Below are positions 17,545-26,515 of a DNA stretch of 64,000 nt, piece by piece. The notes below the pieces were generated by a model. That model did no database searches. It saw only the letters and a list, made by a program, of their open reading frames with translations, and was not told the origin of the DNA. The first letter of the stretch is position 1; every line of letters starts with the position of its first letter. The position numbers and the translations under genes are program-made. This stretch comes from Microbaculum marinum. GTDB lineage: Bacteria; Pseudomonadota; Alphaproteobacteria; Rhizobiales; Tepidamorphaceae. The stretch is from the NCBI RefSeq assembly GCF_042646165.1, contig NZ_JBHRTC010000009.1. One strand, given 5' to 3'.

Positions 17545-18687
17545 ATGAAAATTGTTTCGAAGTTGATACGCTATGCAGCCGCCGGTGCCGTCGCCGCGGG
17601 CATGGCCGTCGCGGCGCATGGCGCGCATGCGCAGGACAACGACAAGTACAAGATCTTCCTGTCGATGAGCTACATCGGCAACGACTGGCAGGCCGAGGCC
17701 GCCAACATGGTCAAGGCCATGGCGGCCCATGACTCGATGAAGGACAAGGTCGACCTGCAGGTGCAGGTGGCCGGACCGAACGCTCAGCGCCAGATCCAGC
17801 AGATCAACGCGATGGTGCAGGCCGGCGCCGACGCGATCATCGTCTTTCCAATATCCCCGACGGCGCTGAACTCGGTTGTGAAGAACGCCTGCGCCAAGGG
17901 CGTCATCGTCATCGCCTACGATGCCGAGATCACCGAGGAATGCGCCTACAACGTCCACATCGATCAGGAGGAAGCCGGCCGCGTGACTGCGGAATGGCTG
18001 GTCGAGCAACTCGACGGCAAGGGCGACATAGTCATCCTGACCGGCGTGCCGGGCACCTCCGTGGATACGCTGCGCACCAAGGCCGCCAAGGAGGTCTTCG
18101 CCAAGCATCCCGACATCAACATCGTCGGCGAGGCGGTCGGCATGTGGAGCCAGGCGGTTACCCGCACCGAGCTCTCCAAGATCCTTGCCACCCGTGACTG
18201 GGACGATATCGACGGCCTGTGGCTGCAGGTCGGCTGCTACACCGCCAACGCGATGCAGCTCGAGGCCGGCAAGACGGCGGAGGAGTTGATCCCGTGCGCC
18301 GGCGAAGGCGCAAACGGCGGCCGCATCCAGATGTTGCCGACGGACACCGAGGTGGAGGGCGCCGCATCTCCCTACGCGCCGCTCAACGCTCCCCGCATCT
18401 CCTACGCCTCTCCGCCCTATTCCGGCGGTCTGGCGCTGAAGCTCGCGGTCGAGAAGCTCGACGGTAAGGAGATCGAGAAGACGACCATCCTGCCGCTGCC
18501 GATCGTCACCAACGAGACGATCAAGCTGTGCAAGGAAGGCACCTGGCAGGAGATGAAGGACGGCTGCAATGCCTTCCTGCCCTCGATCGTCGTCAACCCG
18601 GGCTGGTTCGCCTCGATCTTCTCCGAAGAGACCCCGGAAATTGGGCTGAACGCGGCGCTCGTCGGTCAGCCCGAAATCCAGGAATAG
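17545..18687 (+). CDS. Sugar ABC transporter binding protein
   Basis: The protein has 380 residues from the ATG at 17545, preceded by GGGAGGAAATCC. The signal peptide (RYAAAGAVAAGMAVAAHGAHA) is cut before QDNDK. It is a Peripla_BP_4-type protein of the ribose/galactose group: FLSMSYIGNDWQAEAANMV, AGADAIIVFPISPTAL, GVIVIAYDAEITEECAYNVH and GDIVILTGVPGTSVDTLRTKA. Extra cysteines in the C-terminal half (GCYTANAM, IPCAGEGANGG, KLCKEG) may form disulfides. It is first in the operon with the ATPase and fused permease. A hairpin after the gene may keep its mRNA level above the rest. The ligand is unknown; the neighbours suggest a sugar, lactone or sugar acid. Confidence 0.93.
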   Translation: MKIVSKLIRYAAAGAVAAGMAVAAHGAHAQDNDKYKIFLSMSYIGNDWQAEAANMVKAMAAHDSMKDKVDLQVQVAGPNAQRQIQQINAMVQAGADAIIVFPISPTALNSVVKNACAKGVIVIAYDAEITEECAYNVHIDQEEAGRVTAEWLVEQLDGKGDIVILTGVPGTSVDTLRTKAAKEVFAKHPDINIVGEAVGMWSQAVTRTELSKILATRDWDDIDGLWLQVGCYTANAMQLEAGKTAEELIPCAGEGANGGRIQMLPTDTEVEGAASPYAPLNAPRISYASPPYSGGLALKLAVEKLDGKEIEKTTILPLPIVTNETIKLCKEGTWQEMKDGCNAFLPSIVVNPGWFASIFSEETPEIGLNAALVGQPEIQE

Positions 18688-18700
18688 GCTCGCAAGGTAC

Positions 18701-18725
18701 GGGGCCGCCGCAAGCCGGCGGTCCC
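18701..18725 (+). terminator. GC hairpin after binding-protein gene
   Basis: GGGGCCGCCG pairs with CGGCGGTCCC (one G-T wobble) around a CAAGC loop, 13 bases after the stop. There is no T-run, so it probably stabilises or partly ends the upstream message rather than stopping transcription of the operon. Confidence 0.5.
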
Positions 18726-18838
18726 GTCGCCTACCCGGTCCATCCGGGGAGTGACCCTCGCCGAATGGCCCCGGCCGATCCGCATTGCTGCGGGACCGTG
18801 CCGGGCCGATGCTCGACCCAGTCAGGAGATACCGGCGC

Positions 18839-20404
18839 ATGTCCGCCGCGACCGTTCCGGCACCGGACACATCGACCGCTTCCGCGGTGAAGGCCGACAG
18901 CATTCGCAAGTCGTTCGGCGCCACGGTCGCGGTGGACGACGTGTCGTTCGACATCGCTCCGGGCACCGTCCATGCCCTGCTGGGCGAGAACGGTGCCGGC
19001 AAGTCCACCATCGTGAAGCTGCTGTCGGGGCTGATCGAGCCGGATTCCGGCGGGTTCACCGTTTTTGGCGAACAGGCGCGGCTCGGCTCGCCTCGCGCCT
19101 CGCACAGGCTCGGCATCGAGACCGCGTTCCAGGAAATGACGCTCGTCAAGGACCTGACCGTCCTCGACAACATGCTGTTGCCCTATGCCCCGGTCGGACC
19201 GATCGGCATGATCCGGCGACGCATGGCCGCGCGCGACGTTGCCGCGCACTTCGAGCGCTTCGACATCGCCGGCATCGACCTCGAGGACGAGGTTCGCGAC
19301 CTGGACCTCGCTGTCCAGCAGAAGATCGAGATCGCCAGGGCAATATACCGCAAGCCGCGCATTCTGCTGCTCGACGAACCCACCTCGACGCTCAGCGGTC
19401 GCGATGTCGACTGGCTCGGGGACGTTATCGCCAGGCTGAAGGGCGAGGGGGTGACGATTGTCTTCATTTCGCACCGGATGCCGGAGGTGCGTGCCTTCTG
19501 CGATCGGCTGACCGTCTTGCGCAATGGTGGTCACATCGCCACCGGCGACGTCTCGGGGTTCTCGGACGGCGACGTCATCGAGATGATCATCGGCCGCTCG
19601 ATATCCCAGACCTTCCCGTCTCGTCCGGACGCCGGTGCTGACCAGGGACCCGAAGTGCTCGCGGCCGCGCAGCTCTGCGCCGGCCGCAAGCTGAAGGATG
19701 CCTCATTCTCGCTGCGCCGGGGCGAAATCCTCGGCGTCGGCGGCCTTCAGGGGATGGGCCAGCTCGATCTGTTCCTTGCCTGCTTCGGCATGGCGGAAAT
19801 CCATTCCGGCACGATCTCGGTCGACGGCAAGCCCGTGACCTTCACATCGCCGGCAGATGCCATCGGCGCCAATATCGGCCTCGGCATGGTGCCCGAGGAC
19901 CGCAAGACGGAGGCGCTGTTCCTCAAGCTGAACGGCAAGCACAATGCCTCGCTGCCGGTCATCGAGCGGTTCACGCGCTTCGGCCTCATCGACGGCGAGG
20001 CGGAGCGCACGGCGATCTCCCGCGTCTTCGACCGGATCGATGTCGACCGGCGGGCCCTCTGGACCCCGGTCGGCGCATTTTCGGGCGGCAACCAGCAGAA
20101 GATCGCGATCGCCAAGTGGCTGGTGTCGGAGAGCCGGATCCTGCTCCTGTTCGATCCGACCCGTGGCATCGATGTAGGCACCAAGCACGAGCTCTACGTG
20201 CTGATGCGCGAATATGTCGAGGCCGGCGGATCGATCCTGTTCTTCTCCACGGAGATCCCGGAACTCGTCAATCTCGCCGACCGGGTGATGGTGCTCTACG
20301 GCGGCCGCGTCGCCGAGGAGATTCCGGCCGAGCGCCTGAGCGAGCAAGCGATCGTCAAGGCCGCGCTCGGGGGCGAATCGAAGATGGCGGAGCGGGTGGC
20401 ATGA
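18839..20404 (+). CDS. Sugar ABC transporter ATPase (double NBD)
   Basis: The protein has 521 residues from the ATG at 18839, with AGGAG about ten bases upstream. It is an RbsA-like tandem ATPase. NBD1 has Walker A GENGAGKSTIV, Walker B ILLLDEPTSTL and HRMPE in the switch region, but its signature reads LDLAVQQKIEIA rather than LSVGQQQ. NBD2 has GLQGMGQLDLF in place of Walker A, a good signature FSGGNQQKIAIA, and LLLFDPTRGID, in which Phe-Asp replaces the usual Asp-Glu. One composite site thus looks active and the other degenerate, more so than in RbsA itself. The stop overlaps the permease start (ATGA). Confidence 0.93.
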   Translation: MSAATVPAPDTSTASAVKADSIRKSFGATVAVDDVSFDIAPGTVHALLGENGAGKSTIVKLLSGLIEPDSGGFTVFGEQARLGSPRASHRLGIETAFQEMTLVKDLTVLDNMLLPYAPVGPIGMIRRRMAARDVAAHFERFDIAGIDLEDEVRDLDLAVQQKIEIARAIYRKPRILLLDEPTSTLSGRDVDWLGDVIARLKGEGVTIVFISHRMPEVRAFCDRLTVLRNGGHIATGDVSGFSDGDVIEMIIGRSISQTFPSRPDAGADQGPEVLAAAQLCAGRKLKDASFSLRRGEILGVGGLQGMGQLDLFLACFGMAEIHSGTISVDGKPVTFTSPADAIGANIGLGMVPEDRKTEALFLKLNGKHNASLPVIERFTRFGLIDGEAERTAISRVFDRIDVDRRALWTPVGAFSGGNQQKIAIAKWLVSESRILLLFDPTRGIDVGTKHELYVLMREYVEAGGSILFFSTEIPELVNLADRVMVLYGGRVAEEIPAERLSEQAIVKAALGGESKMAERVA

Positions 20405-22473
20405 GCGAGGCCGCGGCAATCCGGTCCCGGTCCGGCGGGCTGTTGCGGGGCATCAGGATTGGGCGGCATCGCGGGCTGCTGATCGCCATCGCGGTCTTTG
20501 CGGCACTGTTCCTGTTCGCCGACCTGATATCTCCCGGTCCGATGACCTATTTCGAGGTCAGCTACCTTTCGTCGGGCGGCGCCACGCTGGCGATCGCGGC
20601 GGTCGGCGAGACGTTCGTGATCCTGTCGGGCGGCTTCGACCTGTCGGCCGGGGCGGTGATCTCGCTGGTCAACGTGGTGCTCGCCTCAAGCTACGAGATG
20701 GGCCAGCCCGACCCGGGGCCCCTATTCTGGACGCTGGTCGGCATTTCCATTGGCGTCGTCACGGGGGCGTTCAACGGCTTCTTCGTCGCCTTCCTGCGCC
20801 TGCAGCCGATCGTCGTCACCCTGTCCACGATGTTCATCGTACAGGGGATCACCCTCCTGATCATGGACAAGCCGGGCGGCTTCGTCGCGCCCTCGCTCGG
20901 CATATTTGTCGGCGACGCCGTCAGCGAATGGCTGCCGATGCCGATCGTCCTGCTGGGCGTCGTCATTCTGGCCTGGCTGTGGCTCAAGGGAACGCGTTTC
21001 GGCACCGCGATCTATGCGGTGGGCAGCGATCCGGACGCGGCTCGTTCGGCCGGCGTACGGTCCGCCTGGGTGCTGTTCTTCGTCTACGTGCTGGCCGGCG
21101 GCTGCTACGGGCTGGCAGGCGTCTTCATCTCCGGCCAGACCGGGTCGGCTGATCCGCTGATCGGCAACCCGATGCTGCTGCAGGTGTTCGCGGCGGTCGT
21201 CGTCGGCGGCACCCTGCTGGGCGGCGGTCGCGGCGGCCCGGTCGGCTCTATCTTCGGCGCCTACATCCTGATGATGGTCGTCAACATCCTGCTGGTGCTG
21301 AACATCTCTGCCTATTATTCCACGGTGGCCGAGGGGCTGATCCTGATCCTGGCGGTGCTCGGCGCCTCGCTCAGCCGCGATTCCGCGCTCGCCCGCCAGC
21401 TTCGCGACGGCAGCGCGCGTCTGTCGGCCTGGCGCAATGGGCGCCTGCCGAGCCAAATCGGCTCGCTCGCCAGGCGGTTGAGCCTGACCGAGCAGACCGG
21501 CAGGGGCGTGCCGGCGGCGGCCCTGCCGCCGTTCCGCGTTCGCCACGCCGAGACGCTGCGCTACGCCGTACCGGCCTATGTCTGCTTCGTGGTGGCGATC
21601 GTCGTCACCCAGTTCGTGCTGGGCAACGCGGTCTTCAACTGGACCTACTACAACTCGCTGATCGTGCTGTCGTCGTTCCTGGCGATCCTGGCGCTCGGGC
21701 AGGGCACGGTGATCCTGACGGGCGGCCTCGACCTGTCGGTGCCCTGGACGATCGGCCTGTGCGGGATCCTGCTCGCCGGCATGGTGAAGGGCTCCGACGC
21801 CGCGCTGATCTACGCCTTGCCGATCGTGCTGGTCGTCGGCTGCATCATCGGCATCGTCAACGGGCTCGGCATCGTCTTTCTCGGCCTGTCGCCTATCGTC
21901 ATGACGCTGGCCACCAACGGCATCCTGCAGGGGCTGGCGCTGATCTACTCCGGCGGCACGCCGGACGGCTTCTCCTCGCCGATGCTGCGCGCCTTCATGA
22001 CCTCCAAGATCCTCGGCGTCACGCCGGTGGTGTTCTTCCTCGTCGCCTTCGTCGTCTGCGCCGTGGTCCTGCTCGGCCGCACCCCGTTCGGGCGCCGGGT
22101 CTACGGCATCGGCAACGGCCTGCGGGTCGCCGAACTGTCCGGCATCAGGGTCGGCCGCACGCTGGTGCTGGTCTACATGCTGTCCGGCCTCTGCTCGGCG
22201 CTGGTCGGGATCCTGCTGACCGGGTTCTCCGGACAGGCGAGCCTCGGCATGGGCGACGAGTACCTGCTGCCCTCGATCGCCGTCGTGGTGGTCGGCGGCG
22301 CGCTGATCACCGGCGGCCGCGGCCACTACCTGGGAATGCTCGGTGGCGTGCTGCTGCTGACCGGCCTGCAGACGCTGCTGGCCGGCACCACACTGCCATA
22401 CGCGACGCGCGCGATCCTGTTCGGCCTGGTGGTGCTGGGCGCGGTGATCGCGCTGAGGGATCGACGGTCATGA
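20401..22473 (+). CDS. Fused tandem sugar ABC permease
   Basis: The protein has 690 residues, twice the normal RbsC/AraH length, and contains two complete permease halves. Half 1 carries VILSGGFDLSAGAV at about residue 77 and GRGGPVGSIFGA near 280. After a polar linker (about 325-385, with several Arg) half 2 carries VILTGGLDLSVPWTI at about 441 and GGRGHYLGMLGG near 640. The reading frame is unbroken through the junction and both halves keep their hydrophobic segments, so this looks like a real fusion and not an assembly error. It would supply the whole channel from one chain. The GTG/ATG context and the ATGA overlap with the ATPase fix the start at 20401. Confidence 0.93.
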   Translation: MSEAAAIRSRSGGLLRGIRIGRHRGLLIAIAVFAALFLFADLISPGPMTYFEVSYLSSGGATLAIAAVGETFVILSGGFDLSAGAVISLVNVVLASSYEMGQPDPGPLFWTLVGISIGVVTGAFNGFFVAFLRLQPIVVTLSTMFIVQGITLLIMDKPGGFVAPSLGIFVGDAVSEWLPMPIVLLGVVILAWLWLKGTRFGTAIYAVGSDPDAARSAGVRSAWVLFFVYVLAGGCYGLAGVFISGQTGSADPLIGNPMLLQVFAAVVVGGTLLGGGRGGPVGSIFGAYILMMVVNILLVLNISAYYSTVAEGLILILAVLGASLSRDSALARQLRDGSARLSAWRNGRLPSQIGSLARRLSLTEQTGRGVPAAALPPFRVRHAETLRYAVPAYVCFVVAIVVTQFVLGNAVFNWTYYNSLIVLSSFLAILALGQGTVILTGGLDLSVPWTIGLCGILLAGMVKGSDAALIYALPIVLVVGCIIGIVNGLGIVFLGLSPIVMTLATNGILQGLALIYSGGTPDGFSSPMLRAFMTSKILGVTPVVFFLVAFVVCAVVLLGRTPFGRRVYGIGNGLRVAELSGIRVGRTLVLVYMLSGLCSALVGILLTGFSGQASLGMGDEYLLPSIAVVVVGGALITGGRGHYLGMLGGVLLLTGLQTLLAGTTLPYATRAILFGLVVLGAVIALRDRRS

Positions 22474-22498
22474 ACGAATCCATACGGGAGCGAGTGCA

Positions 22499-23302
22499 AT
22501 GAGTGCCCAGGCCGAAGGCGTGTCACCCCTGAATTCGGGACTCGAGGGCTTGCGTGTCGCCATCTCCGCGGGCGCCTCCGGCATCGGCCGGGCGATCGCC
22601 GATACGCTGATCGGCTACGGCTCCCGGGTCCACATCTGCGACGTCTCCGACGAGTTCCTCGCCGACTTCTCCTCCGCGCATCCTGACGCCGGCGCAAGCA
22701 AGGTCGACGTATCCGACGAGGCGCAGGTCGATGCCTGGTTCGACGAGATATCGGCGTCCCTGGGCGGCCTCGACGCGCTGGTCAACAATGCCGGCATCGC
22801 CGGGCCGACCGGCGGCATCGACGAGATCGATCCGGCCGAGTGGCGCCGCTGCATCGACGTCTGCCTGACCGGGCAGTTCCTGTGCGCCCGCCGCGCCGTG
22901 CCGATGATCAAGGCGGCCGGCGGCGGCTCCATCGTCAACATGTCGTCGGCCGCCGGCCGGTTCGGCTACGCCTACCGCACGCCCTATTCCTCGGCCAAGT
23001 TCGGCATCATCGGCCTGACCAACAGCCTCGCCAAGGAACTCGGGCCCTCGAACATCCGCGTCAACGCGATCCTGCCGGGCATCGTCGAGGGGCCGCGCAT
23101 GTCGGGCGTCATCCAGGCCCGCGCCGATCAGGTCGGCGTCTCCTACGAGGAGATGGAGAAAACCTATCTCGACCGCATATCGATGCGCCGGATGGTCACC
23201 AACCAGGACGTGGCGAACACGGTGGCCTTCCTGTTCTCCAAACCCGGCGAAAGCATTTCCGGCCAGTCGATCGGGGTCGATCGCAACGTCGAGTCGCTGT
23301 AA
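22499..23302 (+). CDS. SDR dehydrogenase, candidate sugar-acid 3-dehydrogenase
   Basis: This is a 267-residue classical SDR. The nucleotide-binding motif is SAGASGIG at 23-30, where TG is replaced by SA. NNAG is at 96-99, and the catalytic Ser149/150, Tyr163 and Lys167 (YSSAK) are present. It begins 25 bases after the fused permease and is clearly in the same operon. A 3-hydroxyacid dehydrogenase, a BKACE and two lactonases follow. In the oxidative deoxyribonate pathway of Pseudomonas simiae an SDR oxidises 2-deoxy-D-ribonate to its 3-keto form before BKACE cleavage. This gene could do the same or a related step. That assignment is inference from gene company. Confidence 0.9.
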   Translation: MSAQAEGVSPLNSGLEGLRVAISAGASGIGRAIADTLIGYGSRVHICDVSDEFLADFSSAHPDAGASKVDVSDEAQVDAWFDEISASLGGLDALVNNAGIAGPTGGIDEIDPAEWRRCIDVCLTGQFLCARRAVPMIKAAGGGSIVNMSSAAGRFGYAYRTPYSSAKFGIIGLTNSLAKELGPSNIRVNAILPGIVEGPRMSGVIQARADQVGVSYEEMEKTYLDRISMRRMVTNQDVANTVAFLFSKPGESISGQSIGVDRNVESL

Positions 23303-23335
23303 GGCATCGACGATGTGGGCCAATTCTCACAACCG

Positions 23336-23421
23336 CTCATCCCCGCGCAAGCGGGGATCCAGCGCAACAACATGGCGCATCCGCCGCTCCTGGACTCCCG
23401 CTTCCGCGGGAGTGAGGGGAG
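23336..23421. repeat. Dispersed palindromic repeat (type CTCATCCCCGC)
   Basis: The unit has two hairpins facing each other. CCCCGC-GCAA-GCGGGG lies at 23341-23356 and the perfect ACTCCCGC-TTCC-GCGGGAGT at 23394-23413. CCAG and CTGG sit inside. A related but diverged copy lies at 25430-25542. It falls between the SDR and the 3-hydroxyacid dehydrogenase genes. Confidence 0.75.
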
Positions 23422-23488
23422 GTTGGTGCACGCTTGACACCATATCAATCCAATCCCAGGCAACGGGGCCAAGATTCAGGAAACCGGA

Positions 23489-24436
23489 ATGGCAAGAGTA
23501 GCAATCATCGGTACCGGCTTCATCGGACGCGCCTGGGCGATCAGCTACGCCCGCGCCGGCCACGACATCGTCCTGTGGGACGCCGACGCCTCCGCGCCCG
23601 CCGCTGCGCTGGACTACGTCGAGGGCGTCCTCCCCGAACTCGCCGCCAACGACCTTCTGAACGGCGCCGAGCCGGCCACGGTGCGCGGCCGGATGTCGGC
23701 AGAGGCGAACTTGGGGGAAGTGCTGAAGGACGTCGACCACGTCCAGGAGAACACGCCGGAAGACGTCGAGATCAAGAAGACCGTCTTCGCGATGCTCGAC
23801 GAGGCGGCGCCGGCGAGCGCGATCCTCGCAAGCTCCACCTCCGCGCTGCTGCCGTCGAGCTTCACCGAACACCTGAAGGGCAGGGCGCGGTGCCTGGTCG
23901 TGCATCCGATCAATCCCCCCTATCTGGTGCCCGCCGTCGAGGTGGTGCCTGCGCCGTGGACCTCCGAGGAGGCAATGACAAAGGCTGCGGCCTTCATGCG
24001 GTCGGCCGGGCACGCCCCGATCGTCATGAAGAAGGAACTCGACGGCTTCGTCATGAACCGCATGCAGGGCGCCCTGCTTGAGGAGGCATTCCGGCTCGTC
24101 GCGAGCGGCTACGCCACCGTCGAGGACGTCGACATCGGCATCCGCGAGGGCCTGGCGCTGCGCTGGTCGTTCATGGGCCCCTTCGAGACGATCGATCTCA
24201 ACGCGCCGGGCGGCGTGCGCGACTACGTCGAGCGCTACCAGTCGATCTACTCGCGCATTCACCCGTCGATGCGCGACCGGGTAGACTGGGCCGGCGACGT
24301 GCTGAAGGACGTCGAGGCCGACCGCCGCAGGGCGCTGCCGGCCGAACGGCTGAAGGACCGCCAGGTGTGGCGGGACCGCAGGCTGATGGCACTGGCCGCC
24401 CACAAGCGCCGCGCGGACACCGATATCGGAAAATGA
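23489..24436 (+). CDS. 3-hydroxyacyl-CoA-dehydrogenase-family beta-hydroxyacid dehydrogenase
   Basis: The protein has 315 residues. The NAD-binding motif IIGTGFIGRAWA is at 6-17. Catalytic-type residues are Ser116 (SSTSAL), His139 (VHPINPP), Glu151 and Asn190 (MNRMQ). The segment HPINPPYLVPAVEVVPAPWT resembles lambda-crystallin / L-gulonate 3-dehydrogenase and carnitine dehydrogenase more than fatty-acid FadB domains. That points to oxidation of the 3-hydroxyl of a free acid to a beta-keto acid. The BKACE gene begins 23 bases downstream and would cleave exactly such a product. The start at 23489 follows CAGGAAACCGGA. Confidence 0.9.
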   Translation: MARVAIIGTGFIGRAWAISYARAGHDIVLWDADASAPAAALDYVEGVLPELAANDLLNGAEPATVRGRMSAEANLGEVLKDVDHVQENTPEDVEIKKTVFAMLDEAAPASAILASSTSALLPSSFTEHLKGRARCLVVHPINPPYLVPAVEVVPAPWTSEEAMTKAAAFMRSAGHAPIVMKKELDGFVMNRMQGALLEEAFRLVASGYATVEDVDIGIREGLALRWSFMGPFETIDLNAPGGVRDYVERYQSIYSRIHPSMRDRVDWAGDVLKDVEADRRRALPAERLKDRQVWRDRRLMALAAHKRRADTDIGK

Positions 24437-24459
24437 TCAAGGGAAGGGCTTGAAGCCAA

Positions 24460-25392
24460 ATGGCAGTACAGGGAAAAGTCATCATCACCACCGCCTGCAC
24501 GGGCGCGATCCACACGCCGACCATGTCGGAGTATCTGCCGATCACGCCCGACGAGATCGTCGCCGACGCGGTGGCGGCGGCCGAGGCCGGCGCGGCGATC
24601 CTGCACCTCCATGCCCGCGACCCGGAGACCGGCAAGCCGGACCAGACGCCCGAGGCCTTCGCCCGGTTCCTGCCGCGCATCAAGCAGGCGACCAACGCGG
24701 CGATCAACATCACCACCGGCGGCAGCCCCTACATGACGGTGGAGGAGCGCGTCCGCCCGGCGGCCACCTTCAAGCCCGAGGTCGCCTCGCTCAACATGGG
24801 CTCGATCAATTTCGGTCTGTTCCCGCTGCTGGAGAAGTACAAGGACTTCAAGTTCGACTGGGAGCGCCAGCACCTGGAATCGACGCGCGACCTCGTGTTC
24901 CGCAACTCGTTCGCCAACATCGAGTACATCCTCGAGACCTGCTACGACAACGACACCCGCTTCGAGTTCGAGTGCTACGACATCGCCCATCTCTACAACC
25001 TCAAGCACTTTGCCGACCGCGGCCTCGTCAAGCCGCCGTACTTCGTCCAGTCGGTGTTCGGGATCCTCGGCGGCATCGGCACTCATCCCGAGGACGTCAT
25101 CCACATGAAGCGCACCGCCGACCGGCTGTTCGGCGACGACTACCGCTGGTCGGTGCTCGGCGCAGGCTCCGCCCAGTTCCGGGTCGCAGCCCAGGCCGCC
25201 GCCATGGGGGCCAACATCCGCGTCGGGCTGGAGGACTCGCTGTGGGCCGGCAAGGGCAAGCTCGCCACCTCCAGCGCCGACCAGGTGCGCATGGCGCGCA
25301 AGATCGTGGAAGGCCTGGGCCTGGAACTCGCGACCCCCGACGAGGCCCGACAGATCCTGCAGCTCAAGGGCGGCGACAAGGTCGCCTTCTGA
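24460..25392 (+). CDS. Beta-keto acid cleavage enzyme (BKACE, DUF849)
   Basis: The protein has 310 residues and is a TIM-barrel zinc enzyme of the 3-keto-5-aminohexanoate cleavage family. These enzymes condense a beta-keto acid with acetyl-CoA and split it into acetoacetate and a new CoA thioester. Zinc ligands His49 and His51 are in LHLHARD, NITTGGSP follows near residue 85, and the C-terminal VGLEDSLWAGKG carries the third ligand Glu. The substrate class cannot be read with confidence. The preceding dehydrogenases and following lactonases suggest a 3-keto sugar acid, with carnitine-like substrates as the alternative. Confidence 0.93.
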   Translation: MAVQGKVIITTACTGAIHTPTMSEYLPITPDEIVADAVAAAEAGAAILHLHARDPETGKPDQTPEAFARFLPRIKQATNAAINITTGGSPYMTVEERVRPAATFKPEVASLNMGSINFGLFPLLEKYKDFKFDWERQHLESTRDLVFRNSFANIEYILETCYDNDTRFEFECYDIAHLYNLKHFADRGLVKPPYFVQSVFGILGGIGTHPEDVIHMKRTADRLFGDDYRWSVLGAGSAQFRVAAQAAAMGANIRVGLEDSLWAGKGKLATSSADQVRMARKIVEGLGLELATPDEARQILQLKGGDKVAF

Positions 25393-25429
25393 GAGATCTG
25401 CGGGAAATGACCGCCCGAGCCGCAGCCCC

Positions 25430-25542
25430 CCTCATCCCCGTGCAAACGGGGATCCAGCGTCAGGACCCGGCGCAGCCGCCGCACTGGAGTCCCGCTGGAG
25501 TTTATCCTCGGGCCGGCATAGCCGGACCCGGGGACGGAATGA
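25430..25542. repeat. Dispersed palindromic repeat, second copy
   Basis: CTCATCCCCGTGCAAACGGGGATCC matches the left part of the repeat at 23336, with compensating changes that keep the CCCCGT-GCAA-ACGGGG stem. It is followed by a CTGGAGTCCCGC box, a CCGGC-ATA-GCCGG hairpin and GGAATGAG at the right edge. It sits between BKACE and the first lactonase gene. Confidence 0.65.
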
Positions 25543-25605
25543 GCGGAGTGTGGGGTTCCTGCCTGATCCGGCAGGCCGTTTCTTGCCATGAGGAGGAGTA
25601 GGCAC

Positions 25606-26487
25606 ATGCTGAAGATCGAACTCCTTATCGACGCCCGCGCCGACCTCGGCGAGGGGCCGCTCTGGGACGTCGACGAGCAGCGGCTCTACTGGATCGACAG
25701 CCTCGGCAGCAAGGTGCACCGCTGCGACGCCTCCGGCGGCGATCGGCGGCACTGGGACGTGCCGGACCACATCGGATCGATGGCACTACGGACCCGCGGC
25801 GGCGCGATTGTCTCGCTGCGCGACGGCTTCTACACGCTCGATCTCGACACCGGAGCCTGCGCAAGGATCGCCGACACCAACTCGGACGAGCCGAAGATCC
25901 GGCTCAACGACGGCAAGGTCGACCGCCAGGGACGCTTTCTTGCCGGGTCGATGGACTACGGCGAAAGCGATCCGCTGGCGAGCCTGTGGCGGCTGGACGC
26001 CGACCATTCGGTCCACAAGCTCGAGGACGGCATCATCTGCTCGAACGGCCCGTGCTGGAGCGCCGACGGGAAGACCTTCTATTTCGCCGACAGCTATACC
26101 AGGTCGATCTCCGCCTACGATTACGACACCGCGACGGGCGCGATCTCGAACAAGCGGACCTTCTGCAGCTTCCCTGACGCGGGCCTGCGCGGCTTCCCCG
26201 ACGGGGCAACCGTCGATGCCGAGGACCACGTCTGGAGCGTCGAGGTCTATGCCGGCCGGCTCGTCCGCTTCGATCCCGATGGCAGGCTCGATCGTGTCGT
26301 GCAGCTTCCCGTCGACTACGCGACCAGTCTGATCTTCGGCGGTCCCGACCTCGACATCGCCTACGTCACCTCGATGGCCCGAACGGTGCCCGGCCGCGGC
26401 GCGCCGCTGGAGCAGGAGGCCGGCGGCCTGTTCGCCGTGCACGGCCTTGGCGTGACTGGTCTGCCCGAGCCGCGGTTCGGCGGATGA
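25606..26487 (+). CDS. SMP-30/gluconolactonase-type lactonase 1
   Basis: The protein has 293 residues from the ATG at 25606, after AGGAGGAG. It is a six-bladed beta-propeller of the SMP-30 / gluconolactonase / LRE family and hydrolyses sugar lactones to aldonates. The metal-ligand Glu16 is in LGEGPLWD, and the Asn and Asp ligands lie in SNGPCWSADG and PDGATVDAEDHVW. FYFADSYTRSISAYDYD is typical. No signal peptide is seen, so it is cytoplasmic. It is clearly paralogous to the next gene; the first 90 residues agree at roughly half or more of positions. It probably opens the lactone whose acid is then handled by the dehydrogenases and BKACE. Confidence 0.93.
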   Translation: MLKIELLIDARADLGEGPLWDVDEQRLYWIDSLGSKVHRCDASGGDRRHWDVPDHIGSMALRTRGGAIVSLRDGFYTLDLDTGACARIADTNSDEPKIRLNDGKVDRQGRFLAGSMDYGESDPLASLWRLDADHSVHKLEDGIICSNGPCWSADGKTFYFADSYTRSISAYDYDTATGAISNKRTFCSFPDAGLRGFPDGATVDAEDHVWSVEVYAGRLVRFDPDGRLDRVVQLPVDYATSLIFGGPDLDIAYVTSMARTVPGRGAPLEQEAGGLFAVHGLGVTGLPEPRFGG

Positions 26488-26515
26488 AGTCGTGCCGAGA
26501 GTTGGAATCCTCTCG

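Noticed and set aside
16618..19173. An 851-codon minus-strand open frame running through the sugar binding protein and ATPase genes into the GntR gene
   Set aside because: Only its last 227 codons form the GntR regulator with its own start. The upstream part is antisense to clearly coding sequence.
20116..20400. 95-codon extension of the fused permease
   Set aside because: It overlaps the end of the ATPase in another frame, whereas the ATGA at 20401 is the normal coupled start.
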